From the NCBI GenBank assembly GCA_037349105.1, contig JAYJMM010000106.1, positions 806,001-870,000 of the forward strand: 64,000 nt of DNA. Reading direction: 5' to 3'. The translations under genes were made by a program, and so were the position numbers. The notes below the pieces were generated by a model, which had not been told where the DNA came from, did not search any database, and saw nothing but the letters and a program-made list of their open reading frames with translations. Shown here one piece after another: positions 41,801-52,400 of the stretch. Within the stretch, counting starts at the first letter, position 1. Each line of letters opens with the position of its first letter. The DNA is from Limnomonas spitsbergensis. Its lineage: Eukaryota > Chlorophyta > Chlorophyceae > Chlamydomonadales.

Positions 41801-44800
41801 TGCCCCCACCTTTGAGGGTGGAACGGTTTCCTGCGGGAGTACACAAAGTTGCGGATCCCGAACTTGATCGCCGCGCTCGTCTCGGCAGTCTCAGCGTGTT
41901 CGTGCTTGTGCTCATGCTTGTGCTCATGGGTGTGGTCGTGGTCACATGCAGCGCAGTCCTCCCCCTCCACATGGTGGTGGTGGTGCTCATGTTCGCAGGC
42001 CTACGAGAATTAAAGGAGGCTTAAGAATAGGGAGGGCTAGGTGAAAAGAAAGGGCCCTTGGCAGAAGAGCTGCAGTCCACTGGGCTCACAGCAGGTGGCA
42101 GTCAGGTGCAAGTCAGGTGGGGAGGTGAGAGTCAGGTGGAAGTCAGGTGGCAGTCAGGTGGAAGCTAGGTGGGGAGGTGGAAGTCAGGTGGAAGCCAGGT
42201 GGGAGGTGGAAGTCAGGTATAGGCCAGGTCGCACGGTAACTTGGTACTGACCTTGCAGTCGCTGTGTTCCTTGCCATCCTCGGCGTGGCTGTGGTCGTGC
42301 GCCTTGTGCTCGTGCGCCTTGTGCTCGTGACTGTGACCATGCTCCTTGTGGTCGTGACTGTGACCGTGCTCCTTGTGCATGTGGTCATGCTTCTCGTGAT
42401 CGTGGCCGTTGTGGTCATCATGGTCATGAGCACATGCCTGGAGGGTGAGTGGAGTGCATGGGTCAGGTAGGGGATCAGCGGGGGAAGGTTGTGCCTTTCG
42501 TGACCATGTAGGAAAGAAACAAAGCTACACCCCGTGGGGGGCGTGAGAGTTAAGGAAACAGCGCAGCCATGTGCACCTCGTGGTCGTGGCCTTTGAGGTC
42601 ATCATGGTCATGCGCACATGCCTGGAGGGGGTGTGGAGTGCATGGGTCAGGTAGGGGATCAGCAGGGGAAGGTTGTGCCTTTCGTGACCATGTAGGAAAG
42701 AAACAAAGCTACACCCCGTGGGGGGCGTGGGAGTTAAGGAAACAGCGCAGCCATGTGCACCTCATGGTCGTGGCCTTTGAGGTCATGGTCATGCCTGGAG
42801 GAGGTGTGGCGTGCATCGGTCAGGTAGAGGATCAGCGGGGGAAGGTTGTGCCTGTCGTGACCACGACCATGGGCGTCTGGAGGTCGAGGCCCTTGTGTTC
42901 ATGGTCATGGCATGGAGGTGTGGAGTGCGGCCGTCAGGAAGAGGAAGGTAGCCATGTCCCATGCTTCGGCCTAATGGGCAGCTTCCTTAATCCACACACT
43001 AGTTTTTTTCTATCCACCGGTATATTTATTTTTAGTAGAGGATCAGCGGATTGGGGTTGTGCTTCTTGTGGCCACAACCGAGTGCTTCTCGCGGTCGTGG
43101 CTACAGCCCCTTCTGCTCAACTGCTCGTGTCACAGTTTAGGCCCAGCTGGGCCTGTGGCAGCCGCGGAACGGCCAACCAAAGGTTAAATTTAGCTGGAAA
43201 ATGACAAACTGGTTGAGAAGCGTTACTATTAAAACCATTGTCCCGTATTCCCTGAGAACCATACCCGCCCAAACTCCCGCGCTTCCCCCCCTCGGTACTA
43301 AAGAAAGCATCGAGCCGAATGACACCAGCCATCAAGAAGCCTATTTATTCATTTATCCATCAATCTATGTAAATAACTCACTAACACAACCCATCTATGT
43401 TTCAATCAACCTATGTAAGCAACTCACTAACACAACCTATCTATCTATCTATCTGTCAATATATCTATCTAACTACCGGTAACTAACGCAGCCTATCTAT
43501 CTATCTGTCAATCTACCCATGTACCTCACCTTGCAGTCGTCATGCTCCTTCCCATCCTCGCCATGGCTGTGCTGATGGTCATGCACATGGCCATGGTCAT
43601 GGCCGTGCTTGTGGTCCCCGGCCGCTGCCTCCTTGGCCGCAGCCGCCTTAGCTTCTGCCGCCTTGGCTTGCGCCGCCTTTGCAGCTGCAACGGCCCCACG
43701 GTGCTGCCCCTCCACGTTCAGCTTGGCCATGACGCCGGAGGTGCAGCTTCCAAACACAACGTCCACAGGCACCTGACAGTACACAGGGTTCAGGCTTTAT
43801 ATCCAGGTTTAAGGGTTAAATGGTTCATGTCCATGTCACAGGAGAATCAGATGCAGCAGCAGCAGCAGCAACGCGGAGGTTGAGAATGGTGGGATGCATG
43901 AAACGACAGAGCTAGATGTCTCGAGTGTTATACAAGTTGCAGCAGAGCAGTAGAAGCAGCAACAAAGTGCAGGTGACAGGGAGCTCTACGCCATATTAAA
44001 AAAATACCCCCAACTTCGATTTTTTCTTTTAAATGGTTATAACTGATTTTGCGCGAACCTATTATCGGTCATGTCTTCTGATCAGGCGCGACCGAGAATA
44101 GCTCCGCGCACAAAACAAATTATAATGTGTTCCTGCCACTCCGCCCTCTGTGTCCCACCGTCCATCCTCATTTCCTTGTTCACAAGTGATGACTGTCGCG
44201 AGGGGGTTGAGCGAGGCCACTAGACACCAGCTGCTCTGCAACCAGACCATCCAACCACGGATCCCTCCCCTTGATCCCTCTCCCCCGACCCAACTCTTGG
44301 ACCCCAACTCCTTGTCCCCCTGGTCGCACCTTTCCCTGCTCGCAAGTAATGACTGTCGCGAGGGGGTTGAGCGAGGCCACTAGACACCAGCTGCTCTGCA
44401 ACCAGACCATCCAACCACGGATCCCTCCCCTTGATCCCTCCCCCCCGACCCAAACTCTTGGACCCCAACTCCTTGTCCCCCTGGTCGCACCTTTCCCTGC
44501 TCGCAAGTAATGACTGTCGCGAGGGGGTTGAGCGAGGCCACTAGACACCAGCTGCTCTGCAACCAGACCATCCAACCACGGATCCCTCCCCTTGATCCCT
44601 CTCCCCCGACCCAACTCTTGGACCCCAACTCCTTGTCCCCCTGGTCCCACCCTTTTCTTCTTCACAAGTTATGACTGTCGCGAGGGGGTTGAGGCCACAA
44701 TGGACACAAGCTGCTCTCCAACCAGACCATCCAACCACTGATCCCCCCCTTGACCCCCCCCTTGATCCCTCCCCCCGACCCCAACTCTTTGTCCCCCTGG

Positions 44801-46279
44801 TCGCACCTTTCCCTGCTCGCAAGTAATGACTGTCGCGAGGGGGTTGAGCGAGGCCACAATGGAAACAAGCTGCTCCAGGGCCGCCTTGTCCGGCAACATG
44901 TCGGTCTTGTTGCACACCACATAATCCGCGCACTCCACCTACAGCAAAGGCCCAGTGTGTATGATACACGTTGTGGAATCAAGGCTCAGGATTATGACAG
45001 CTGTTTTGCCGGGTAACATGTCGGTCTTGTTACAAACCACGTAGTCGGCCCACTCCACCTAAAGCAAAGGCCCAGTGTGAAGGATACACGTCTTGGATAT
45101 AGGGCTCAGGATAATTGAAGTTGTTTTTCTGGGTAACATGTCGGTCTTGTTGCACACCACGTCATCCGCGCACTCCACCTGAGGGGGTGAGGAATATAAA
45201 CACTGAGGGTCTGCCAACTCCACTTAAAGGAAAGGCCCAGTGTGGAGGATATAAATGTTGAATACAGGGCTCAGTATTATCAGAGCGTAGTCAATCCCTA
45301 CCAGCCCCACGCAGCTGGACGTTCAGCAGGAAAAAAAGGAAATACGGGTGGCAAAGTCTGATAGGTCACTGAAACTCGCTGTAAATTGAAAATAATTAAG
45401 TGCATCTCAACAAACATTTTTGTTTCATCAACCCCATCATTCGGGCAAATCCCTTGAGGGCACTGGGTTCAGGGCTACGCCTTCCATATCCCAACCTTTC
45501 ACTAAACAAACTCCGTTTCAGCAGGGTGTTGAAAAGTGTGGTCGCCCACCTGTTCCACCAGCAAGTCCACCACAGGCCGTAGGTTGCCCCCCTCTCCCAG
45601 CTCCGGCCTTGTCGCCAGCGGCGCCCTGAGAGCAAATTAATTGAAAACTGATGTTCAATGCATTAAGAACAAGTGATCTATTTGACACAGCTCCAGCCTT
45701 GTTGCCAGCGGCGCCCTGTGGGCGATGACAAGGAAATTTATTATCAGCTGATGTTTTATGTGTTTATAGTATTTTATTTCCTTTTTCGAAAGGGCCACGT
45801 AGTGCGTACTGTCTGGTACACCATACACATGTATGCGACACAATTGTGGCTGGCATCAGGGCTCAGGTTTAACGAGGTGAACAGCTCATGACCGCTCAGA
45901 TTCTGTGCAACACAACACGTGTTCCATGTCAACGGCACAGTCTCGTCTGAAGCCGCAACAAAGGAGTAAGATGTAGAGTAATCTGCTTAAACTATGAAAT
46001 CCAAGCATAAATGTTGCAAGGGCTTAACCGTTGAACACAAATCCAAAAGCTGTGAGCCGCACACCCACCGAGCCGCAGACCGCAAAGACTAGCCGCACAC
46101 CCACTGAGCTGCACACCCACCTGCTTGCATAGTCTGTGATGAACGTAGCGGAGTCCACCACCGTCACTAGCGTGTCCAGCTCGATGCGCTCCATCACTGG
46201 GTGGCCCGAGGAGGAGGCCTCGGAGAACTTGTCGCGGATGTTCTGAGGCTCTGCAACACCGCTGTTCTCCAAGATGATC
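38876..46279 (-). CDS. CobW/ZNG1-type G3E GTPase metallochaperone, 5'-partial (N-terminus beyond the right edge)
   Basis: Ten exons in transcription order: 46121-46279, 45550-45625, 44807-44938, 43530-43772, 42252-42437, 41810-42000, 41202-41296, 40103-40205, 39456-39519, 38876-39007, giving 460 codons including the TAG stop, all phase-consistent. Motifs: ENSGVAEP (family G3-like element), LDTLVTVVDSATF, RPELGEGGNLRPVVDLLVEQ, VECADYVVCNKTD (G4 NKxD), then a His-rich insert, then the CobW C-terminal domain: FGIRNFVYSRRKPFHP, LRSKGFMW, DEGDWW, GDRRQEIVFIG. G3E GTPases of this family deliver metals to client enzymes; zinc is the usual cargo of ZNG1/CBWD members, and zinc or cobalt fits the His-rich insert. 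The P-loop and CxCC metal motif are expected upstream and are not in this window. The intron before the first exon here is at least 17.7 kb and holds the giant 40-bp array. Confidence 0.88.
39270..39455 (-). repeat. Two copies of the exon 39456-39519 donor junction
   Basis: CAACGGGAGGTGCTGTTGCAG|GTGAGG at the exon end recurs twice downstream at about 86 bp spacing, with a shortened CTGTTGAGG|TAAGG variant between. Confidence 0.85.
39675..40102 (-). repeat. Three copies of the exon 40103-40205 end and donor
   Basis: The exon tail (FFWSHAGQH, EIRDEGDW) and its G|GTGAGCAAG donor recur at about 39680, 39805 and 39973, with G-rich filler between. All keep the donor. Confidence 0.9.
40845..40985 (+). 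repeat. Dispersed CAGCTACA element, partial copy
   Basis: GTGACTCATCTAGATTTTAG start and GCCGGTCCGGGTTTGGTCTT core match the family; the right end is lost. Intron of the CobW gene. Confidence 0.6.
41445..41625 (+). repeat. Dispersed CAGCTACA element copy
   Basis: Starts CGTGATTCAGATACTTGTCA and ends AAGGTGGCCTCATGGCCGGA, with the GCCGTAGGCCGGTC core. Intron of the CobW gene. A partial copy of the exon 41202-41296 start is at 41385-41415 beside it. Confidence 0.65.
41810..43772 (-). CDS. His-rich metal-binding insert of the CobW protein (three exons)
   Basis: Exons 43530-43772, 42252-42437 and 41810-42000. After MAKLNVEGQHRG and an Ala/Lys helix of AKAAEAK type, the chain has repeated His-Asp, His-Glu and His-Gly pairs (KHGHDHGHVHDHQHSHGEDG, KEHGHSHDHKEHGHSHEHK, DHTHEHKHEHKHEHAE). 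The first two exons both end in EDGKEH-(D/S)-DCK, so the insert grew by exon duplication. His-rich loops between the GTPase and C-terminal domains are known in CobW proteins and act as metal stores or delivery loops; this one is unusually long. Confidence 0.85.
42570..42860 (-). repeat. Copies of the His-rich exon start
   Basis: The acceptor CCTCCAG|GCATGTGC and codons for HDHDD of exon 42252-42437 recur at about 42580-42630 and 42760-42805 within a 174-bp tandem duplication of the intron. Confidence 0.8.
43340..43515. repeat. (CTAT)n microsatellite
   Basis: Runs of CTATCTATCTAT with CTATGTAA variants directly downstream of exon 43530-43772. Confidence 0.9.
44165..44806 (-). repeat. 161-bp tandem array of the GTPase G4 exon end
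   Basis: Four units repeat the end of exon 44807-44938 (LNPLATVITCEQGK and donor GTGCGACC), each with the intron start GGGGGACAAGGAGTTGGGG. Spacing is about 161 bp. Confidence 0.92.
45005..45185 (-). repeat. Two extra copies of the G4 (NKTD) exon start
   Basis: At 45012-45060 and 45135-45180 the acceptor and the codons VE(C/W)AD-x-VVCNKTDMLP recur, then diverge. They have acceptors (CTTTAG, CCTCAG) but no donor in phase, so the functional exon is 44807-44938. A similar acceptor-side copy of exon 45550-45625 is at 45680-45722. Confidence 0.8.
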
Positions 46280-46289
46280 CTACAACAAG

Positions 46290-46440
46290 AGGGAGGGCGG
46301 TCAAATTAGAGGAATGCTCCTGCAACAGGCGGGCACAAAGGCAAAGACAACTAGTCTTGCATGTTCTGAGGCTCTGCCGCGCCGCTGTTCTCCAAGATGA
46401 TCCTGGAACATGACGGAGGGAGGGTTAATCAGAGGAGTGC
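46290..46440 (-). repeat. Copy of the CobW exon start at the left edge of the giant array
   Basis: 46365-46404 repeats ATCATCTTGGAGAACAGCGG plus GCAGAGCCTCAGAAC from the exon 46121-46279 start, with GGCGCGG in place of GTGTT. It links the functional acceptor to the array. Confidence 0.8.
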
Positions 46441-49400
46441 TCATACAGCAGGAAGGAGGGCTGGCAAAGCATAGCAGTGATCCTGCAACAACAGCGGGTA
46501 CACACGACTAGTTCCGGCTGGTCTGAGGCTCTGCAACAGAAAGGAGGGTGGACAAAGCATAGCAGTGATCCTGCAACAGGCAGAAGGGCGGGCAAGGCAT
46601 AGCAGTGATCCTGCAACAGGCAGAAGGGCGGGCAAAGCATAGCAGTGATCCTGCAACAGGCAGAAGGGCGGGCAAAGCATAGCAGCGATCCTGCAACAGG
46701 CAGAAGGGCGGGCAAAGCATAGCAGTGATCCTGCAACAGGCAGAAGGGCGGGCAAAGCATAGCAGCGATCCTGCAACAGGCAGAAGGGCGGGCAAAGCAT
46801 AGCAGTGATCCTGCAACAGGCAGAAGGGCAGGCAAAGCATAGCAGTGATCCTGCAACTGGCAGAAGGGCGGGCAAAGCATAGCAGTGATCCTGCAACAGG
46901 CAGAAGGGCGGGCAAAGCATAGCAGTGATCATGCAACAGGCAGAAGGGCGGGCAAGGCATAGCAGTGATCCTGCAACAGGCAGAAGGGCGGGCAAGGCAT
47001 AGCAGTGATCCTGCAACAGGCAGAAGGGCGGGCAAAGCATAGCAGTGATCCTGCAACAGGCAGAAGGGCGGGCAAAGCATAGCAGTGATCCTGCAACAGG
47101 CAGAAGGGCGGGCAAAGCATAGCAGTGGTCCTGCAACAGGCAGAAGGGCGGGCAAAGCATAGCAGTGATCCTGCAACAGGCAGAAGGGCGGGCAAGGCAT
47201 AGCAGTGATCCTGCAACAAGCAGAAGGGCGGGCAAAGCATAGCAGTGATCCTGCAACAGGCAGAAGGGCGGGCAAAGCATAGCAGTGATCCTGCAACAGG
47301 CAGGAGGGCGGGCAAAGCATAGCAGTGATCCTGCAACAGGCAGGAGGGCGGGCAAAGCATAGCAGTGATCCTGCAGCAGGCAGAAGGGCGGGCAAAGCAT
47401 AGCAGTGATCCTGCAACAGGCAGAAGGGCGGGCAAAGCATAGCAGTGATCCTGCAACAGGCAGAAGGGCGGGCAAAGCATAGCAGTGGTCCTGCAACAGG
47501 CAGAAGGGCGGGCAAAGCATAGCAGTGATCCTGCAACAGGCAGGAGGGCGGGCAAAGCATAGCAGTGATCCTGCAACAGGCAGAAGGGCGGGCAAAGCAT
47601 AGCAGTGATCCTGCAACAGGCAGAAGGGCGGGCAAAGCATAGCAGCGATCCTGCAACAGGCAGAAGGGCGGCAAAGCATAGCAGCGATCCTGCAACAGGC
47701 AGAAGGGCAGGCAAAGCATAGCAGTGATCCTGCAACAGGCAGAAGGGCGGGCAAAGCATAGCAGTGATCCTGCAACAGGCAGAAGGGCGGGCAAAGCATA
47801 GCAGTGATCCTGCAACAGGCAGAAGGGCGGGCAAAGCATAGCAGTGGTCCTGCAACAGGCAGAAGGGCGGGCAAAGCATAGCAGTGATCATGCAACAGGC
47901 AGAAGGGCGGGCAAGGCATAGCAGTGATCCTGCAACAGGCAGAAGGGCAGGCAAAGCATAGCAGTGATCCTGCAACAGGCAGAAGGGCGGGCAAAGCATA
48001 GCAGCGATCCTGCAACAGGCAGAAGGGCGGGCAAAGCATAGCAGTGATCCTGCAACAGGCAGAAGGGCGGGCAAAGCATAGCAGCGATCCTGCAACAGGC
48101 AGAAAGGCGGGCAAAGCATAGCAGTGATCATGCAGCAGGCAGAAGGGCGGGCAAAGCATAGCAGAGATCCTGCGACAGGCAGAAGGGCGGGCAAAGCATA
48201 GCAGTGATCCTGCAACAGGCAGGAGGGCGGGCAAAGCATAGCAGTGATCCTGCAACAGGCAGAAGGGCAGGCAAAGCATAGCAGTGATCCTGCAACAGGC
48301 AGAAGGGCGGGCAAAGCATAGCAGTGATCCTGCAACAGGCAGAAGGGCGGGCAAAGCATAGCAGTGATCCTGCAACAGGCAGAAGGGCGGGCAAAGCATA
48401 GCAGTGATCCTGCAACAGGCAGAAGGGCGGGCAAAGCATAGCAGTGATCCTGTAACAGGCAGAGGGGCGGGCAAAGCATAGCAGTGATCCTGCAACAGGC
48501 AGAAGGGCGGGCAAAGCATAGCAGTGGTCCTGCAACAAACAGAAGGGCGGGCAAAGCATAGCAGCGATCCTGCAACAGGCAGAAGGGCGGCAAAGCATAG
48601 CAGTGATCCTGCAACAGGCAGAAGGGCGGGCAAAGCATAGCAGTGATCCTGCAACAGGCAGAAGGGCGGGCAAAGCATAGCAGTGATCCTGCAACAGGCA
48701 GAAGGGCGGGCAAGGCATAGCAGTGATCCTGCAACAGGCAGGAGGGCGGGCAAAGCATAGCAGTGGTCCTGCAACAGGCAGAAGGGCGGGCAAAGCATAG
48801 CAGCGATCCTGCAACAGGCAGAAGGGCGGCAAAGCATAGCAGTGATCCTGCAACAGGCAGAAGGGCGGGCAAGGCATAGCAGTGATCCTGCAACAGGCAG
48901 GAGGGCGGGCAAAGCATAGCAGTGGTCCTGCAACAGGCAGAAGGGCGGGCAAAGCATAGCAGCGATCCTGCAACAGGCAGAAGGGCGGCAAAGCATAGCA
49001 GTGATCCTGCAACAGGCAGAAGGGCGGGCAAAGCATAGCAGTGATCCTGCAACAGGCAGAAGGGCGGGCAAAGCATAGCAGTGATCCTGCAACAGGCAGA
49101 AGGGCGGGCAAAGCATGGCAGTGATCCTGCAACAGGCAGAAGGGCGGGCAAAGCATAGCAGTGATCCTGCAACAGGCAGAAGGGCGGGCAAAGCATAGCA
49201 GTGATCCTGCAACAGGCAGAAGGGCGGGCAAAGCATAGCAGTGATCATGCAACAGGCAGAAGGGCGGGCAAAGCATAGCAGTGATCATGCAGCAGGCAGA
49301 AGGGCGGGCAAAGCATAGCAGTGATCCTGCAACAGGCAGAGGGGCGGGCAAAGCATAGCAGTGATCCTGCAACAGGCAGAAGGGCGGGCAAAGCATAGCA

Positions 49401-52400
49401 GTGATCCTGCAACAGGCAGAAGGGCGGGCAAAGCATAGCAGTGATCCTGCAACAGGCAGAAGGGCGGGCAAAGCATAGCAGTGATCCTGCAACAGGCAGA
49501 AGGGCAGGCAAAGCATAGCAGTGATCCTGCAACAGGCAGAAGGGCGGGCAAAGCATAGCAGTGATCCTGCAACAGGCAGAAGGGCGGGCAAGGCATAGCA
49601 GTGATCCTGCAACAGGCAGAAGGGCGGGCAAGGCATAGCAGTGATCCTGCAACAGGCAGAAGGGCGGGCAAAGCATAGCAGTGATCCTGCAACAGGCAGA
49701 AGGGCAGGCAAAGCATAGCAGTGATCCTGCAACAGGCAGAAGGGCGGGCAAAGCATAGCAGTGATCCTGCAACAGGCAGAAGGGCAGGCAAAGCATAGCA
49801 GTGATCCTGCAACAGGCAGAAGGGCAGGCAAAGCATAGCAGTGATCCTGCAACAGGCAGAAGGGCGGGCAAAGCATAGCAGTGATCCTGCAGCAGGCAGA
49901 AGGGCGGGCAAAGCATAGCAGTGATCCTGCAACAGGCAGAAGGGCGGGCAAAGCATAGCAGTGATCCTGCAACAGGCAGAAGGGCGGGCAAGGCATAGCA
50001 GTGATCCTGCAACAGGCAGAAGGGCGGGCAAAGCATAGCAGTGATCCTGCAACAGGCAGAAGGGCGGGCAAAGCATAGCAGTGATCCTGCAACAGGCAGA
50101 AGGGCGGGCAAAGCATAGCAGTGATCCTGCAACAGGCAGAAGGGCGACAAAGCATAGCAGTGATCCTGCAACAGGCAGAAGGGCGGGCAAAGCATAGCAG
50201 TGATCCTGCAACAGGCAGAAGGGCGGGCAAAGCATAGCAGTGATCCTGCAACAGGCAGAAGGGCGGGCAAAGCATAGCAGTGGTCCTGCAACAGGCAGAA
50301 GGGCGGGCAAAGCATAGCAGTGATCCTGCAACAGGCAGGAGGGCGGGCAAAGCATAGCTGTGATCCTGCAACAGGCAGGAGGGCGGGCAAAGCATAGCAG
50401 TGATCCTGCAACAGGCAGAAGGGCGGGCAAAGCATAGCAGTGATCCTGCAACAGGCAGGAGGGCGGGCAAAGCATAGCAGTGATCCTGCAACAGGCAGAA
50501 GGGCGGGCAAAGCATAGCTGTGATCCTGCAACAGGCAGGAGGGCGGGCAAAGCATAGCAGTGATCCTGCAACAGGCAGAAGGGCGGGCAAAGCATAGCAG
50601 TGATCATGCAGCAGGCAGAAGGGCGGGCAAAGCATAGCAGTGATCCTGCAGCAGGCAGAAGGGCGGGCAAAGCATAGCAGTGATCCTGCAACAGGCAGAA
50701 GGGCGGGCAAGGCATAGCAGTGATCCTGCAACAGGCAGAAGGGCGGGCAAAGCATAGCAGTGATCCTGCAACCGGCAAAGGCCGGGCAAAGCATAGCAGT
50801 GATCCTGCAACAGGCAGAAGGGCGGGCAAGGCATAGCAGTGATCCTGCAACAACAGCGGGTACACACGACTAGTTCCGGCTGGTCTGAGGCTCTGCAACA
50901 GAAAGGAGGGTGGACAAAGCATAGCAGTGATCCTGCAACAGGCAGAAGGGCGGGCAAAGCATAGCAGTGATCCTGCAACAGGCAGAAGGGCGGGCAAGGC
51001 ATAGCAGTGATCCTGCAACAGGCAGAAGGGCGGGCAAAGCATAGCAGTGATCCTGCAACAGGCAGAAGGGCGGGCAAGGCATAGCAGTGATCCTGCAACA
51101 GGCAGAAGGGCGGGCAAAGCATAGCAGCGATCCTGCAACAGGCAGAAGGGCGGCAAAGCATAGCAGCGATCCTGCAACAGGCAGAAGGGCAGGCAAAGCA
51201 TAGCAGTGATCCTGCAACAGGCAGAAGGGCGGGCAAAGCATAGCAGTGATCCTGCAACAGGCAGAAGGGCGGGCAAAGCATAGCAGTGATCCTGCAACAG
51301 GCAGAAGGGCGGGCAAAGCATAGCAGTGGTCCTGCAACAGGCAGAAGGGCGGGCAAAGCATAGCAGTGATCATGCAACAGGCAGAAGGGCGGGCAAGGCA
51401 TAGCAGTGATCCTGCAACAGGCAGAAGGGCAGGCAAAGCATAGCAGTGATCCTGCAACAGGCAGAAGGGCGGGCAAAGCATAGCAGCGATCCTGCAACAG
51501 GCAGAAGGGCGGGCAAAGCATAGCAGTGATCCTGCAACAGGCAGAAGGGCGGGCAAAGCATAGCAGCGATCCTGCAACAGGCAGAAAGGCGGGCAAAGCA
51601 TAGCAGTGATCATGCAGCAGGCAGAAGGGCGGGCAAAGCATAGCAGAGATCCTGCGACAGGCAGAAGGGCGGGCAAAGCATAGCAGTGATCCTGCAACAG
51701 GCAGGAGGGCGGGCAAAGCATAGCAGTGATCCTGCAACAGGCAGAAGGGCAGGCAAAGCATAGCAGTGATCCTGCAACAGGCAGAAGGGCGGGCAAAGCA
51801 TAGCAGTGATCCTGCAACAGGCAGAAGGGCGGGCAAAGCATAGCAGTGATCCTGCAACAGGCAGAAGGGCGGGCAAAGCATAGCAGTGATCCTGCAACAG
51901 GCAGAAGGGCGGGCAAAGCATAGCAGTGATCCTGTAACAGGCAGAGGGGCGGGCAAAGCATAGCAGTGATCCTGCAACAGGCAGAAGGGCGGGCAAAGCA
52001 TAGCAGTGGTCCTGCAACAAACAGAAGGGCGGGCAAAGCATAGCAGCGATCCTGCAACAGGCAGAAGGGCGGCAAAGCATAGCAGTGATCCTGCAACAGG
52101 CAGAAGGGCGGGCAAAGCATAGCAGTGATCCTGCAACAGGCAGGAGGGCGGGCAAAGCATAGCAGTGATCCTGCAACAGGCAGAAGGGCAGGCAAAGCAT
52201 AGCAGTGATCCTGCAACAGGCAGAAGGGCGGGCAAAGCATAGCAGTGATCCTGCAACAGGCAGAAGGGCGGGCAAAGCATAGCAGTGATCCTGCAACAGG
52301 CAGAAGGGCGGGCAAAGCATAGCAGTGATCCTGCAACAGGCAGAAGGGCGGGCAAAGCATAGCAGTGATCCTGCAACAGGCAGAAGGGCGGGCAAAGCAT

